The notes beneath the pieces are model-generated. The model was given only the letters and a program-made list of their open reading frames with translations. It was not told where the DNA came from and made no database searches. Positions 1-10,787 of a stretch of DNA of 64,000 nt are shown here, piece by piece (position 1 is the first letter of the stretch; the number at the start of each line of letters is the position of its first letter). The stretch is from Gymnorhina tibicen (lineage: Eukaryota > Chordata > Aves > Passeriformes > Artamidae), in contig VXAZ01006315.1 in the NCBI GenBank assembly GCA_013399875.1, forward strand, positions 1 through 64,000. The letters run 5' to 3'. The position numbers and the translations under genes are program-made.

Positions 1-174
1 TCATCATGGCATCACTATAAATAGCCTTAAAAGGCAAAAAAAGCTAAAAACTGATAGATTAAAACATGTTGGTGCAAGTACAGCCTGCTGATGTAGATCA
101 GTGTGACCTACTGCTTAGGTGTTATTGAGGTGAGGGTTCATCATCTGCTGCCCATAACTTCATGTTCTCTGTAG

Positions 175-294
175 CCCAACTCCGAGTCGGACTCGCCATA
201 TGATCACTACTTATGCTTTCAGGCTTATCAGGCACCAGTGTTCAGCGGAACTGACACGGACTAACAGCTCCAATAAAGATATTTCTTCTTCAAG
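175..294 (+). other. DAB2: Probable DAB2 5' UTR exon
   Basis: The block is bounded by a plausible acceptor (pyrimidine-rich TTCTCTGTAG ending at 174) and a good donor (CAAG|GTAAAA at 295). It lies 52 bp upstream of the first coding exon and has no long reading frame; it contains short upstream ATGs. Position and splice signals suggest a leader exon of DAB2, but without a transcript the true 5' boundary is unknown. It could instead be alternatively used, or be an acceptor-donor pair by chance. Confidence 0.4.
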
Positions 295-372
295 GTAAAA
301 AATTATGTCCATCTTCTAACAATTATTTGGATTTTTAAGCCTACAGCAAACGTGACTGGCCACCATCCCATC

Positions 373-466
373 ATGTCTACTGAAGCTGAGACTACTGCTA
401 CCAACAGTCCACCTGAACAGCAGGCTCCACCAAAGCCACAATCTTCAAAGAAGGAAAAAAAGAAAG
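373..466 (+). CDS. DAB2: DAB2 coding exon 1 (start codon)
   Basis: The exon itself begins near 347 after a CTACAG acceptor, and the ATG is at 373. It encodes residues 1-31: an acidic, Ser/Thr/Pro-rich leader ending in the basic run KKEKKK that precedes the PTB domain. The donor is AAAG|GTAAGA at 467, phase 1. Confidence 0.93.
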
Positions 467-3400
467 GTAAGAAATGCTTGCCACTTGAATACCTCCTTTA
501 TTCCATCCTGAATCTTTTGCATTTGCCTAAACTAAGATCACCCTTCCACTACTGCTAAATAACTGAGTTTTCCAGCTGACTAGAAGAGTGAGTAAATATG
601 CCAGTATAATAAACTTAACCAGAAGGTAGGCTTTTAGTTTTAAAGTTTTTTCTAGCCTTAAGTTCTAAAGCTCTCAGTTCCACTTGTTAAATAAATTGTT
701 TGCTGAGCCATTAGTCAGTCATTTGCTGACAAGTTAGCTAGAGTCCAGAGAAGTGAGAGCCTCCTGAGGTCCAGATCCTGGACCATCATGGTAGCTGTTA
801 GTCTGAACTTTAACCTGACTTGTCCCCACCCTCCAGAGAAGGAGATTTGTGCTGGATACAGATTCTAGTCCAGGGAAGCTAGAAAACTCATTCCATGAGA
901 ATTATTGCATATCAGATAATAGATTTTTTGATAGACTAGATCATGTAAATATGATTAGCTCATATAAAAATACATACCTAGGTACATACTTTAACTCTGA
1001 GCATGCAGAGAAGAAAAGCAAGCAGTTCCTAGTAGCAGGAACAGCAGAAATAACAAATTAGCTAAAATCCCAAATTATTAGAAGGACAAGAGTACCATGA
1101 CTCATTGCAGAAATGATGGTGCTGATAGCAGGTTCGAGTATGGGAACTGGGAGATTACTTTTGCACAGCAAGAAGAGGTCTGCCCACATCAGAACATGGG
1201 GATAACACCTAAAGGCTTTATTGAATACCCTGTATGGCCATAGGAAGCACTGGGCTCCACTCTTTGAACTAAGGCCATATTCTGCGAGTACTGTGACCTT
1301 GAAGGAGTCTTGCAGTGCGCATGGATTATTAGTCAGCTGTACTCAAGGGACAGTTTTATATGGTGTATATTTTTTTAAAGATAAAAAATCAGCAACGTAG
1401 CCATTTCTATCTTAAAAAAACCCAAACAAAACAAAAAACAAAACAACCAACCAAAAAAAAACAAACAAAACCCAACTCACCCAAACAAAAAAGTAACCTC
1501 AACAAACAAACACATCCACCAAAACTTTTCTCTGTCTCCAGGCCCAGAAAAGACTGATGAATCCCTCTTGGCTAGATTCAAAGGTGATGGTGTAAAATAC
1601 AAGGCTAAACTGATTGGCATAGATGATGTTCCTGAGGCAAGAGGAGACAAAATGAGTCAGGATTCAATGATGAAGCTGAAGGTAAGGGCTTGAGCTGTCA
1701 TGTAAGGAACAAGCTCTGGTTAACCTTTAAAAAGCAAATCAAATAGTCACTTTGGCAAAACTTCAAATGCAGCTTAATGGCAATGTAGTTAGCATCCATC
1801 TAGACGGTGCTGTTAGTACTTCCTAAGCTGTAACCTCTGGCTCAAAGGACATTTCTCAAAAAGTTTGGGAACATTCCTTTGGGTTCTGTAGGCATCCAGT
1901 ATGAATGCTGGCAGTATGAATTTTATCATAAATGATGAGCTTGGCATTTGGAAGGGAAAGCGGGATTGCTGTGCAATTTAACACTGACCTCAAAGCACAA
2001 GTTGGCATCTTGTGTCAATGGTGACACTGAGTGATACAGGTAAACCAAAAAATAAATTAATCCGTGCAGCAACAAAGACTATTACTTCTGTAGTATGGAA
2101 CACTCACATACATTCAATCAGGCCAGAAAAACAGGTAAGGATGATGCTACTACAGCAGTTTCGTGAACTAAAATCAGTTTTAAAGGTCTAAAACATTTAC
2201 AGAGCAAACAGTCTAGTTCTGTGGTATCACTTTACACCTAAGCAGCCATATGTTGCAAAGAAAAATTAAAGCTCAATCCAGCAGAAGTCTCATCAGTACT
2301 TTGACATTCATTCTCTTTAGGGAATGGCAGCAGCAGCCCGTTCCCAGGGTCAACACAAACAGAAGATCTGGGTAAACATTTCCCTCTCTGGTATCAAGAT
2401 AATAGATGAGAAAACTGGGGTAAGATATAACTTATTTTCTTAATGTGATTCTTAAAGCTAGCAAGGCGTCTAGAAGTTAGACCAATCTGAACTAGATTCC
2501 TTTATGGCACCATGCCCCATTTCCACATATAAAAATTGGCTTGTAAAATGTTTGCAACGTTGAAGACTCCTGGCAAAAAGACAGCTACGTCCTATTGTGC
2601 TTAGTCAAAGGCTGATAAATCTGAGGTTTGGACTGAAGCTTTTTAACAGTCTCAATCATTCTAACTACAGAGAATAGCAGCTATTATGTTTCCAGCAATT
2701 TAAACCAATAGTTATTTTTTCCCAATTCCAGGTCATAGAGCATGAGCATCCGGTAAACAAAATCTCCTTTATTGCTCGGGATGTAACAGACAATCGTGCC
2801 TTTGGCTATATATGTGGAGGAGAAGGCCAGCACCAATTTTTTGCCATAAAAACAGCCCAACAGGTATGGATCAGATACTTTTTTTCACATGATGTGGATA
2901 AGGCTGTTGTATAAATATTTAACATGTGATAAGGGTGTAGCGTTTTGTTGGTAAACCTACAAAATTCCTATGAGGAATACCAACATGCATGGACAGACTT
3001 TACTGAAAGAAGGACAATAGGAGTTGACTGTGTAAACACTGGCTTCTGACTTGTACAGTTTCTTTGTAGTCCAGAATAAAAGCACTCAAGCAGTCTTAGT
3101 TACTATGATTAACAATGCTTAACTTGTCTATGTACCATGAAAGTCATTAGTGAGATGAACAGAGCCATTTATCACAGGCTTCCCACTGCGAGACTACAAA
3201 TTCTTAAGTAAAATAGCCAGAGCTTCACTCAAAATTAACAGGAATATAGAACTACATTAGTCTAGTTCATGTGATGCTTTGATTTGTGCAGCAGGGGAAT
3301 CGCTTATTTAATTGCATGATAATTCTGGGGCCTGTAAATGATAAGTCTGGTCTTCCTAGGACCTCCTAACCCTAACTTGTGGGAGGGATTCTGATCCTTC

Positions 3401-6400
3401 TGTGATAGGTTCCTCCCACGCAGAAATCCTGTGTGCAAGGTTAGTCTCTCTGAGGGCACCTGTACGTAAGCAGTATTGGAAACAAGCTACTTAAAGATAC
3501 TGCTGAGAATTATGCAGCTTCACAAGCAACTTGAAGTTAGGTATTTATTATCAGCTCGTCTTTATAATGATTTTATAATAGTTGCTATAATGACTTGATA
3601 AGCCTGGACTTCAAAGCTAGAAATTTCTTTTACCCATTCCTGCCTGCCCTCCTGGAGAACCTGTTGGCAGCTTTGGACCCACTACAGGTGGGACTGAGGG
3701 GCTCCTTGCTGGAGCATGTTACTACTTCAGTAACATCTATAAGAGCCTCTTCAAAGTTTGTTTAATTAGTTTGTCAGCATTCTGATCAATAATTGTATTG
3801 GTTTCAGTGGAATTGTAGATTAAGTACAAAAGCCTTTTTTATGTACTCTGGAGTCTACTCCCTGGTTTCACCACGGGGTGCTGCTTGCCAGCCTCTAAGC
3901 TCAGCCAGGCTTTAGACTTGCCTGCTTGACTTGCTGCTGGTTGTTTTTGACGTAAACTTGTCTAGCTCAGAAGTAAGGACTTCTGCAGTTCTAGTCTGCT
4001 GCTGCTGTACTCCTTGTTAAAGCTGGTAATTCTTGAAATGGCTCTTTCTGCAGCTGCATGTCTAAACCCTGTGATTAGGAGAGGGTGGCTATCAGGTGTA
4101 AACAGTGACATCTGTTTAAAGGATTCTCTGCTGGAGCCAATGGTAGTGGCTGAAGAGGGGGACTTGTCCTACTTTAGACATTGACACAGATGCTGTATGC
4201 CTGACACAAGCGTTCCAAAGCAGTGTAGCTGAACTTGCCACCATCTCAGCCAAAACATTCTTGTTAATGGATGTACAGGGCATGCCATGCCTTTCTAATT
4301 CACATTAAACTGTCACTGTGTCACAGATCCCATTTAAAGCTGGTCTCTGATTTACACATTTGAGGTGCCTTGCTCATTTGCTACTTGTATACTGTTTAAA
4401 TAAAAGTAGTGTTATTCATAGAAGCTTTCTCCGGGTTCAGTGCTGGAATTGGTAGAAAATAGACAAATGCAATATGTTTTTCCTCTCAGGAAACTACCAG
4501 AAGTCTTGGAGAAATTTTGCACTTCTAGGCCTTGCCATGCACTTAAGAAGTATTGCTACCAGCTTTTTAGCAAAAACATAGCAGGTTAGCATAAATTTGT
4601 GTACAGCCACTTTTCATGTAGAGTTAGCAACAGTTCTATGCTGGTTGTGTTCCATTCCCCTTGGATTCTGCATAAGCAGAATCTTGTATGACTACTAAAT
4701 AGGTGTTTAAACTCTTGCTTTTCCTGTTATCTCAACCTAAGGCACCATTTATGAATGTTTAGCTTGTTGCACAGATTGCAGCAGTAGAAGTCCAGGTAAA
4801 AGTAGTACATGGCCTAAAATCTACATTCTTTTCCAGGCTGAGCCTCTGGTTTCTGACCTTAAGGACCTCTTCCAACTAATATATAATATGAAGAAGAAGG
4901 AAGAAGAAGAAAAGAAAAAGGTGAGTAAAAATATAGAAACTGCATGACTCCGCATAAAGTTTGTTTCAACTTTGGCTGAGTTTTGGGCTCTTGTAAGACT
5001 TGGCACTGAGCTCTGCCTAAATCCAGGAACACTGGAAGCTGCTGGTTGGCGGTTGTGCCAGCTGTCTGATGGCCTAGGTCTGGTAAGCTCCTCCAAAGTG
5101 AGAGACTTTTGACATTCTACATGATGTTCAGGTATTAAAAGTTTTCTTTTTTCTTTAGAGTGAAGAAGCAAGTAAGACTGAGGTAGGTTACTCCCACTCA
5201 GCCTCTCTTGATTAGGTATGCTGCTGCACCACGCCTAACTTTGACTTCCTTTACGCTGCCAGCTTTACGAAGGCAATGTCAGATGCCTAATTACATTGAA
5301 ATGGAAATAAAAGGGGTCTATGGAACTAATACCGAGTAGTGATCTCTCTCATGCTTCCCTTTTCCATTACTTGCTTTTTAAAGCCTGCAAGTCCCTTGCT
5401 TAAGGCAAATTTTGAAGTTCCAATTATTTCTGAAACGGTTATCCATCTGTTACAGAATGGTGGTGAAGCACTGCCTGCTGATCAAGCTGACAAAATGAAA
5501 CTGGTAGGTTAAATTTTAAAACTTTGTTGATGCCATTAAGGAGTTCCTAACTGACTGTCTTCATATCATATAGGAAATGCAGTGTTTATAGATGTTTTTA
5601 CAGTAAATCTGCATAATGTTTGATTTTTTTTCTTGTAAGAACTCTAACAGATATCAATTCTTTCAATATTTCTGGCTTCAAGGGAGTTGACCAGATGGAC
5701 TTGTTTGGGGATATGTCAACACCTCCTGATATGAGCAGTCCCACAGTAAGTAGAGTCTAGCTTAGCTGCCTTGACTTTTTCTCTGAAAACAAATTTAGTC
5801 CTAGTAATAAGTACAGGTTTTACTGAGACATCTGCCTAGCAGTCATCAGTGTACTAGTGGGGTGGGGCTATAGAAGTATCCACCTGATCACTAGATGTCA
5901 TTCTATTACTTAATTCTACTAATGTCATTCTTGTAGCTCTAGCTCAAAATTTGGCCTAATTGCACAAAAGTGTGCATAAACCTTGTCATAGCTCAGTGTG
6001 ACCCCTAAAATCCTATCATTTTAAATCTGGCACTATAAGCCACCATCAGCCATGACACAACTGATGCTGTCAACCCAGCCAGTGACCAAGTCTTACCCTT
6101 CTCCTGCATGCTTGGTGGAGAATTAGCATGTTATCTTCCACTGGAAAATAGTTCTCCAGTGTTATTCTGAAACTGAGACTGCAACTTGAAGTCATACTAA
6201 GGCAGTGTAATTTCACAACTTGTCAAAACTAAGGACTGGAACTCAAACAGGGGCTTGACTCAAGTGAAAGCCTAGGTGTAATTAGTTCTTACTGACTACA
6301 GTCACTAGATTGAAGAACAAGGATCTGATATTTAACTATGGGATCTGGAAACAGGTGTTTTAGTATTGAATTTCAGAAACCAAGTAGCTGCAATTTGACT

Positions 6401-9400
6401 ATAGACAGCAGTGCTTGCCTATGTGGTTTTGAATATTTACTGGTATAATATACTGGATACCAGGATCTCTTCTTTTGCAGCTATTTTCCTTGAGCTTTTT
6501 CACTGTGCACCAAAATCTACAAATAACTAACTTCATTTTTCTCTCTGCAAAAATAGGAAGCTAAAGAGATTCTGTTAGTGGATTTTAATTCTGAAATTGA
6601 GACCAAACAAACCTTTGCAAAAGAGGATCTCTTCTTGAATGGCATCACATCCTCTCTTCCACAACCAAAGGCACAGACACCCTTCTTGCCTGAGAGTTCT
6701 TTCTCTACCAGTCTCAGCTTCTTTCCCACACCTAACCCAGATCCTTTCAGTGATGATCCTTTCACACAGCCAGCCCAATCTGCACCACCTTCATTTGATT
6801 CTCTAAAATCTGATCAGAAGAAAAGTCTGAGTACCCTGACACCAGTGAGTAATGGTGCTTCAAACGGTGAGATTGACTACTTTGATAAACAGTTTGACCA
6901 GATTTCTAACAGAACTGGCAAACGAGAAGCACTAACAAGCCAGTGGCCACTTGAGAGTAAGTCACCTGCAGCAAGAATTGCCAATGTGATACCAGAGAGA
7001 GAACGGAATGGTTTTCTTGAAGTCCCAACAAAACTGTTTTTGGAAGGTGCTTCCAAAGGAGTATCTCTGCAGAATGGAGTAAAGCTGGAATGTGAAAACA
7101 ATATCCAATTCATGCCACATGAGTCTATAACAATTAGCCCACCACCACAGAGTACCAAGCCAGGAAGAGGAAGGAGATCCGTCAAGGTGAACAGTGTTCA
7201 AGTAATTTATGGTGATATGCATGATTTTACTTGGAGAAGCTGGGTGAAGAAAGTTTTTCTTTCTTGTTACTGTATAGCTGGCTACCTAGCTTCACCACAC
7301 ATCTACTTCTGCTTGCCCTGCTTCCTCTAACCACTCTGCAGCCATGGTACCTTCTGATATCTATGAATGCTTCATAGTAGCTATGGTCACTAAATTCTAT
7401 ACTCTCTTCTTTAATGCTGCCATACTCCTGCAAAGGTCTGGTAAGTATGCTGCTGTGCATATTAACACTTCATATAAAACCAGAGTCTGTTATGGTAGCA
7501 GTGTGCCCATCAACCTATGGTTTCATAACAATAAGATACTAGTACTAGCTTACAGAAACCCATGTGGTTTCTCAGTATTTGCCTACTGAAGGCAGTTTCC
7601 ATGACTTGCCTGATTAGGCACAGGGTGGCTCTGGATCAGATTTGTCTTGTACACAAATTATTCAAAACTCTGCTGGTCTTGCCACAACCATAGGGGTTGC
7701 TGCAGACTAAGCAGTAGTGTTTAAAGGGGTGAGGTGCAGAGAGAAGCTCACTGTGAAAGCAAATAATTCAGTCATTTTAAGTCCTGCTGTTCTGCTGTTG
7801 ACTTGTGACTGTTACATATTTTACCTATTTAATGACATGTATCTCCATAGGCTTGAAAAAAAGGGTGATGTTTGAAACTCTTATACTCTAAACAATATAT
7901 CAAAACTCTCTCCTCTGCTTTAGATGAAAAAAGTCTTGTACCTCTGGACTAGGGAGCCCTGATCATGCTAGCATGTGTTCTGCCATGGCATCTCACAATT
8001 TCTTTTCTTTCTAGACTGCATCGAATGACTTATTCAGCTCAGATTTGTTTGTGCCATCTACGGAGAGCCTTAGTTTGAGCTCAGGGGCACAAGCAGGAGC
8101 TCTGCCAACTAGTCCACTGGACCTCTTCAAAACAAGTTCTACCACAGCATCTCCATTGGCTGGTCTAGGTTAGTTTACAAAAGTAAAGGTCTTGTTCCAC
8201 TTCTAGATATATGCTAACACCAAAACAAGGATCCTTTACCTTTTGTGTAGTGCTATACACTTTAATCCATGTGCTGTTTGCCCTAAACTGTTAAGTTTTG
8301 TGAATAGAGGGCTAAACTCTGCGTCCTTAACTGGATCAGGGTTTTTTTGCTTTGACTTTGACATCAGATTTCTCCCTCAGCTGCACAAGGCTCAAGTGAG
8401 GCAAGCACAACTTTTGAGGTCAGAGTAACATTGCTGCACAGTGTCTTAATAACAATTTAAACAGAAGTATCTATGTGGTAAATCCACCTGTCATTTCTGT
8501 GCTAGAACTAAGTATGTTCCTCCTTCCCTTAAAACAACCTCAATTTTGTCCTTGCAGCACTGAAATGCAGCAAAGTAAAGAATTAAGCCCTTTCTCCCAC
8601 TCCCTTTCCCCCCAAATGGTTTGATTTGTAAGTGAAAACCAAGAGATTTTTACGAACAGTACATGAAAATCTTTTGCTGGTACCCTTTGTGGAATTGATA
8701 CACTCCTGCTTGTGGTCTTCAGATGACTGAAGTGCTGTGTAAAAACAATCTCCCTGCAGGTGGCTTGCCAGTAACTTCATCACCATGGACCCCACAGACA
8801 GTTTCCTTCACTCAGGCTACATCTGTCTTTCATGGGTCTATGATGCCTGCTCAGTCTCCAGGATTTACTCAACCACTCGCCTTTGGTACTCAAGCAGTGC
8901 CAGGCTGGAACCAATCTGCATCTTTTGGTGCCGCACCCACTCAGTCTTCTGGTCTCTGGTCACAGCCAGCACAAGTTCCACCTGCTTCTTGGGCACAGCC
9001 AACCAGTGCTGTAAATCCCTTCCAGAGCAGTGTGTTCACATCTCCAACGCTACCAGCTCAGACAGTCTCTGCCCTGCCCTCCGTGTCGACAGCAGCCAGC
9101 CCACCTCAGCCACCGCCCAGAACTACACCGCAGAAGGAGCTGTCCAAGAAAGAGAGTGATGCATTCATTGCTCTGGATCCACTTGGGGATAAAGAAATGA
9201 AGGATGTCAAGGAAATGTTCAAAGACTTTCAGCTGACAAAGCCACCTGCAGTACCAGCGAGGAGAGGAGAACAGCAAAGCCTTTCAGGTGCTTCTGGAGT
9301 TTTCAGCCTTTGCTTTAGTAGTAAAGTCGGCATTTTTAAAGATAGTACAGATCAGGATGAAATGGAAGCTAGTAAGCTGTTTGCTAAAATGACTGGTAAA

Positions 9401-10782
9401 ATTTTTGAGTTAATGGTTACTGAAATAGAGGGTTGAAGGGCTGTCTCAAGTAATAAATTGAAGACTTGATCAGCTGCAGTGGCTAAACACTGACACCTAG
9501 TGCCTAAATGACTTGACTAGAATGAGGTAAACGAGTGTGTACAACGTTAGAATTTCCATCCAGCTTAAGCTTAGTGAGGGACAAGTAGGAGTTACAATTG
9601 TGGCTCAGTCACTTCAAGCAACTTCCACGTAAGATTTTTGTGTTTCTAGTTAGATGAGCTCTGGTGTTGCTATACAGGCAGACCTGAGTTCTTGTTAAAG
9701 CTGTTAAGTGATTATAGCAGTATGTCTCTCTTTTTTAGAAGCACCAAAGCCTGTTCCTCGACAAAAAGCTGAGGGTCTGTTTGAAAGTCAAGATAAAACA
9801 GACTGTTTCAGTCCCTCATCTGTAAGTAGTAAAAAAAAAAAAAAACACCCCAAACAAACAAACCAAAAAAACCCAACAAAAACCCCAAAACACAAACCAC
9901 AAATAAAAGAAGAAGAATCCACCAAACCCCCCAAATGACATCATCATCACAAAAAATCCATCAAAAACCTTTCTTTCTCCTTAATAACTGTGGTGCGTGT
10001 GTTTGAGCAGTAGCTTAGTTCTGCTTTAGAGGTCATGCAACAAAACCCCTTTGCATCTTTGAGGCTAATATGTAATCTAGCAGAGGGTATTTGTTGCAAG
10101 AAGGCTAACAAAGCATTTTTCCATTTGGGTTGGCTCCACAACCAGTTTCCCAAGCTGCAAAGACTAGCAGAAAGTTCTTTAGTATTGAGACCTTCTACAA
10201 AAGAGTATCAAATAATGTAGCTGCAGAAATATTCCACTTTGGTTATATATAACCCCCTTTAGAGCAGACTGAGCACTGTGGATTGTGAAGCTCTCTAGCT
10301 GAACAAATGGGAGGTTCCACATTCAGGACCCTGTGGGAGAAAAAGTGGCTTCACCAGATCACTTCATTTGGGAGACAGCACTTGAAGCCCTTGGTGGAAA
10401 TTCTGGACCAGTTCCAGAGTGCTGTCTTAAGACTTCTAGCATTTGACTATAAGATATCTCATCATGACTCCACTGGCTCCAAAGGAGTGTTCAGTAGCAA
10501 ACATGGTTTTCCAATAAATACCTTGCCTTGAACTAGCATAACTGCTAACACCGCTTAGAGCCCCCTTCTTTTGTTGAAGGAGTACAGTAAATGCATATTT
10601 AGCAGGAGTACTGAAGTATTCTTTCCAGGTTTTTGGAAAAAGAACTAGCTCATAGAGCCCTGCAGAGTAAATCTGGTGAAAACTGGAAATCCACTAACAT
10701 CTTATCTCTCTTTCCTTAGAAGGAATCTCAGAAATCACCTTCTGGTCCTTTTGGTGATCATTTTGGTAACCCGTTTGCATAG
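373..10782 (+). CDS. DAB2: DAB2 (Disabled-2) clathrin adaptor, 13 coding exons, complete frame
   Basis: Disabled-2 is a cytoplasmic endocytic adaptor. Its N-terminal PTB domain binds NPxY-type sorting signals of LDL-receptor-family cargo and phosphoinositides, and its unstructured C-terminal part recruits clathrin, AP-2, EH-domain proteins and myosin VI. Thirteen exons (373-466, 1542-1681, 2321-2419, 2732-2863, 4837-4920, 5159-5182, 5456-5503, 5683-5745, 6557-7186, 8015-8168, 8760-9395, 9739-9821, 10720-10782) join in phase to 2,250 nt, or 749 residues plus stop, close to the human 770. The PTB domain covers about residues 35-180. A clathrin-box-like LVDFN is at 235-239, DPF AP-2 motifs at 290-292 and 295-297, and NPF motifs at 575-577 and 746-748. 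The start was set at 373 because MSTEAET aligns with the mammalian N terminus; an in-frame ACG at 352 is not a start. All introns are GT-AG and no frame breaks were seen. Confidence 0.95.
467..1541 (+). other. DAB2 intron with A-rich tract
   Basis: Intron 1 of the coding region. Nothing recognisable except an A/C-rich low-complexity tract of AAAC/CAAA-like units at 1413-1520 just before the acceptor. It encodes only a repetitive Lys/Gln/Thr frame that I treat as spurious. Confidence 0.6.
1542..1681 (+). CDS. DAB2: DAB2 coding exon 2, start of PTB domain
   Basis: Encodes residues 32-78, including the family-typical stretch [18 protein letters not shown] and the [12 protein letters not shown] segment at the beginning of the PTB fold. 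The acceptor is TCTGTCTCCAG and the donor AAG|GTAAGG. It enters in phase 1 and leaves in phase 0. An A-rich low-complexity tract ends about 20 nt upstream of the acceptor. Confidence 0.95.
2321..2419 (+). CDS. DAB2: DAB2 coding exon 3, PTB domain
   Basis: Encodes 33 residues (79-111), including [20 protein letters not shown], a central PTB strand and turn nearly unchanged from mammals. Acceptor CTCTTTAG, donor GGG|GTAAGA, phase 0 on both sides. Confidence 0.95.
2732..2863 (+). CDS. DAB2: DAB2 coding exon 4, PTB domain
   Basis: Encodes 44 residues (112-155) with the hallmark segments [18 protein letters not shown] and [18 protein letters not shown] of the Disabled PTB fold. Acceptor CAATTCCAG, donor CAG|GTATGG, phase 0. 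Confidence 0.95.
2864..4836 (+). other. DAB2 intron, no recognised feature
   Basis: A roughly 2-kb intron between PTB exons. I see no repeat family, RNA gene or extra exon in it on either strand. Confidence 0.5.
4837..4920 (+). CDS. DAB2: DAB2 coding exon 5, PTB C-terminal helix
   Basis: Encodes 28 residues (156-183): the C-terminal helix of the PTB domain ([15 protein letters not shown]) followed by a charged [10 protein letters not shown] run. Acceptor TTTTCCAG, donor AAG|GTGAGT, phase 0. Confidence 0.95.
5159..5182 (+). CDS. DAB2: DAB2 coding exon 6 (24-nt microexon)
   Basis: An eight-codon exon (SEEASKTE, residues 184-191) between a strong pyrimidine-rich acceptor (TTTTTTCTTTAG) and donor GAG|GTAGGT. 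It matches the short EEASKAVE-type linker in mammals. It is phase 0 on both sides, so skipping it would keep the frame. Confidence 0.85.
5456..5503 (+). CDS. DAB2: DAB2 coding exon 7 (48-nt microexon)
   Basis: Encodes 16 residues (192-207), [16 protein letters not shown], matching the position of the NGSEAL... linker of mammalian DAB2. Acceptor GTTACAG, donor CTG|GTAGGT, phase 0. Confidence 0.87.
5683..5745 (+). CDS. DAB2: DAB2 coding exon 8
   Basis: Encodes 21 residues (208-228) with the conserved [17 protein letters not shown] motif just after the PTB region. Acceptor CTTCAAG, donor ACA|GTAAGT, phase 0. Confidence 0.94.
5746..6556 (+). other. DAB2 intron, no recognised feature
   Basis: Separates the exon ending in the DMSSPT sequence from the large clathrin/AP-2 exon. 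No repeat or RNA gene was recognised. Confidence 0.5.
6557..7186 (+). CDS. DAB2: DAB2 coding exon 9, clathrin and AP-2 binding region
   Basis: A 630-nt exon encoding residues 229-438. It begins [15 protein letters not shown], where LVDFN stands in place of the mammalian LVDLN clathrin box. It carries two AP-2-binding DPF motifs (290-292, 295-297), the conserved [10 protein letters not shown] segment, and ends [16 protein letters not shown]. It is phase 0 on both sides. This matches the exon known to be skipped in the short mammalian p67 isoform, so the same isoform pair is possible here. Confidence 0.95.
7187..8014 (+). other. DAB2 intron, no recognised feature
   Basis: The reading frame of the upstream exon continues about 140 bp into this intron before a stop (7328-7330). 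That extension is hydrophobic and unlike DAB2, so it is treated as intronic. Confidence 0.5.
8015..8168 (+). CDS. DAB2: DAB2 coding exon 10
   Basis: Encodes residues 439-489 ([15 protein letters not shown]... through PLDLFKTSS to LAGL), matching the mammalian NDLLASDIF and PLDLFKTS segments. Acceptor TTTCTTTCTAG, donor CTAG|GTTAGT, exits in phase 1. The DLF repeats are short acidic-hydrophobic motifs typical of endocytic adaptors. Confidence 0.93.
8169..8759 (+). other. DAB2 intron, no recognised feature
   Basis: Short intron with ordinary sequence. An in-frame ATG at 8723 lies in the intron upstream of the acceptor and is not considered a start. Confidence 0.5.
8760..9395 (+). CDS. DAB2: DAB2 coding exon 11, proline-rich and myosin VI-binding region
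   Basis: Encodes residues 490-701. It includes a Pro/Ser/Gln-rich region with one NPF (575-577), the SH3-type stretch [12 protein letters not shown], the conserved [20 protein letters not shown] helix, [11 protein letters not shown], and a segment aligned to the myosin VI-binding site (SLCFSSKVG at 672-680). Acceptor CCCTGCAG, donor ACTG|GTAAAA, phase 1 in and out. The reading frame runs on past 9395 to a stop at 9434, but the donor and the next exon reproduce the mammalian EPPKPAPRQ junction as EAPKPVPRQ, which supports splicing here. Confidence 0.93.
9739..9821 (+). CDS. DAB2: DAB2 coding exon 12
   Basis: Encodes residues 702-729, starting with the SH3-binding-like APKPVPRQ and ending SPSS. 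Acceptor CTTTTTTAG, donor TCT|GTAAGT. A 100-bp A/C-rich tract begins immediately downstream of the donor. Confidence 0.92.
9822..10719 (+). repeat. DAB2 intron with A/C-rich low-complexity tract
   Basis: A run of about 14 A followed by CAAA/CCAAAA-type units occupies 9830-9938, starting eight bases after the donor of coding exon 12. The rest of the intron shows nothing recognisable. Confidence 0.75.
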
Positions 10783-10787
10783 ATCAG
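10720..10787 (+). CDS. DAB2: DAB2 last coding exon (stop at 10780-10782)
   Basis: Encodes the final 20 residues and TAG. The C terminus FGNPFA carries an NPF EH-domain-binding motif and is nearly identical to the mammalian FGNPFA end. Five noncoding bases follow before the donor CAG|GTAAGT at 10788. The stop is thus only a few bases from the last exon junction, which should not trigger nonsense-mediated decay. Confidence 0.94.

Noticed and set aside
4821..5171. 116-codon minus-strand frame across two DAB2 exons
   Set aside because: Antisense shadow spanning exon and intron boundaries, with no recognisable protein.
8785..9159. 124-codon frame overlapping DAB2 exon 11 in another phase
   Set aside because: Shadow of the real DAB2 frame, which is supported by family similarity and splice phases.
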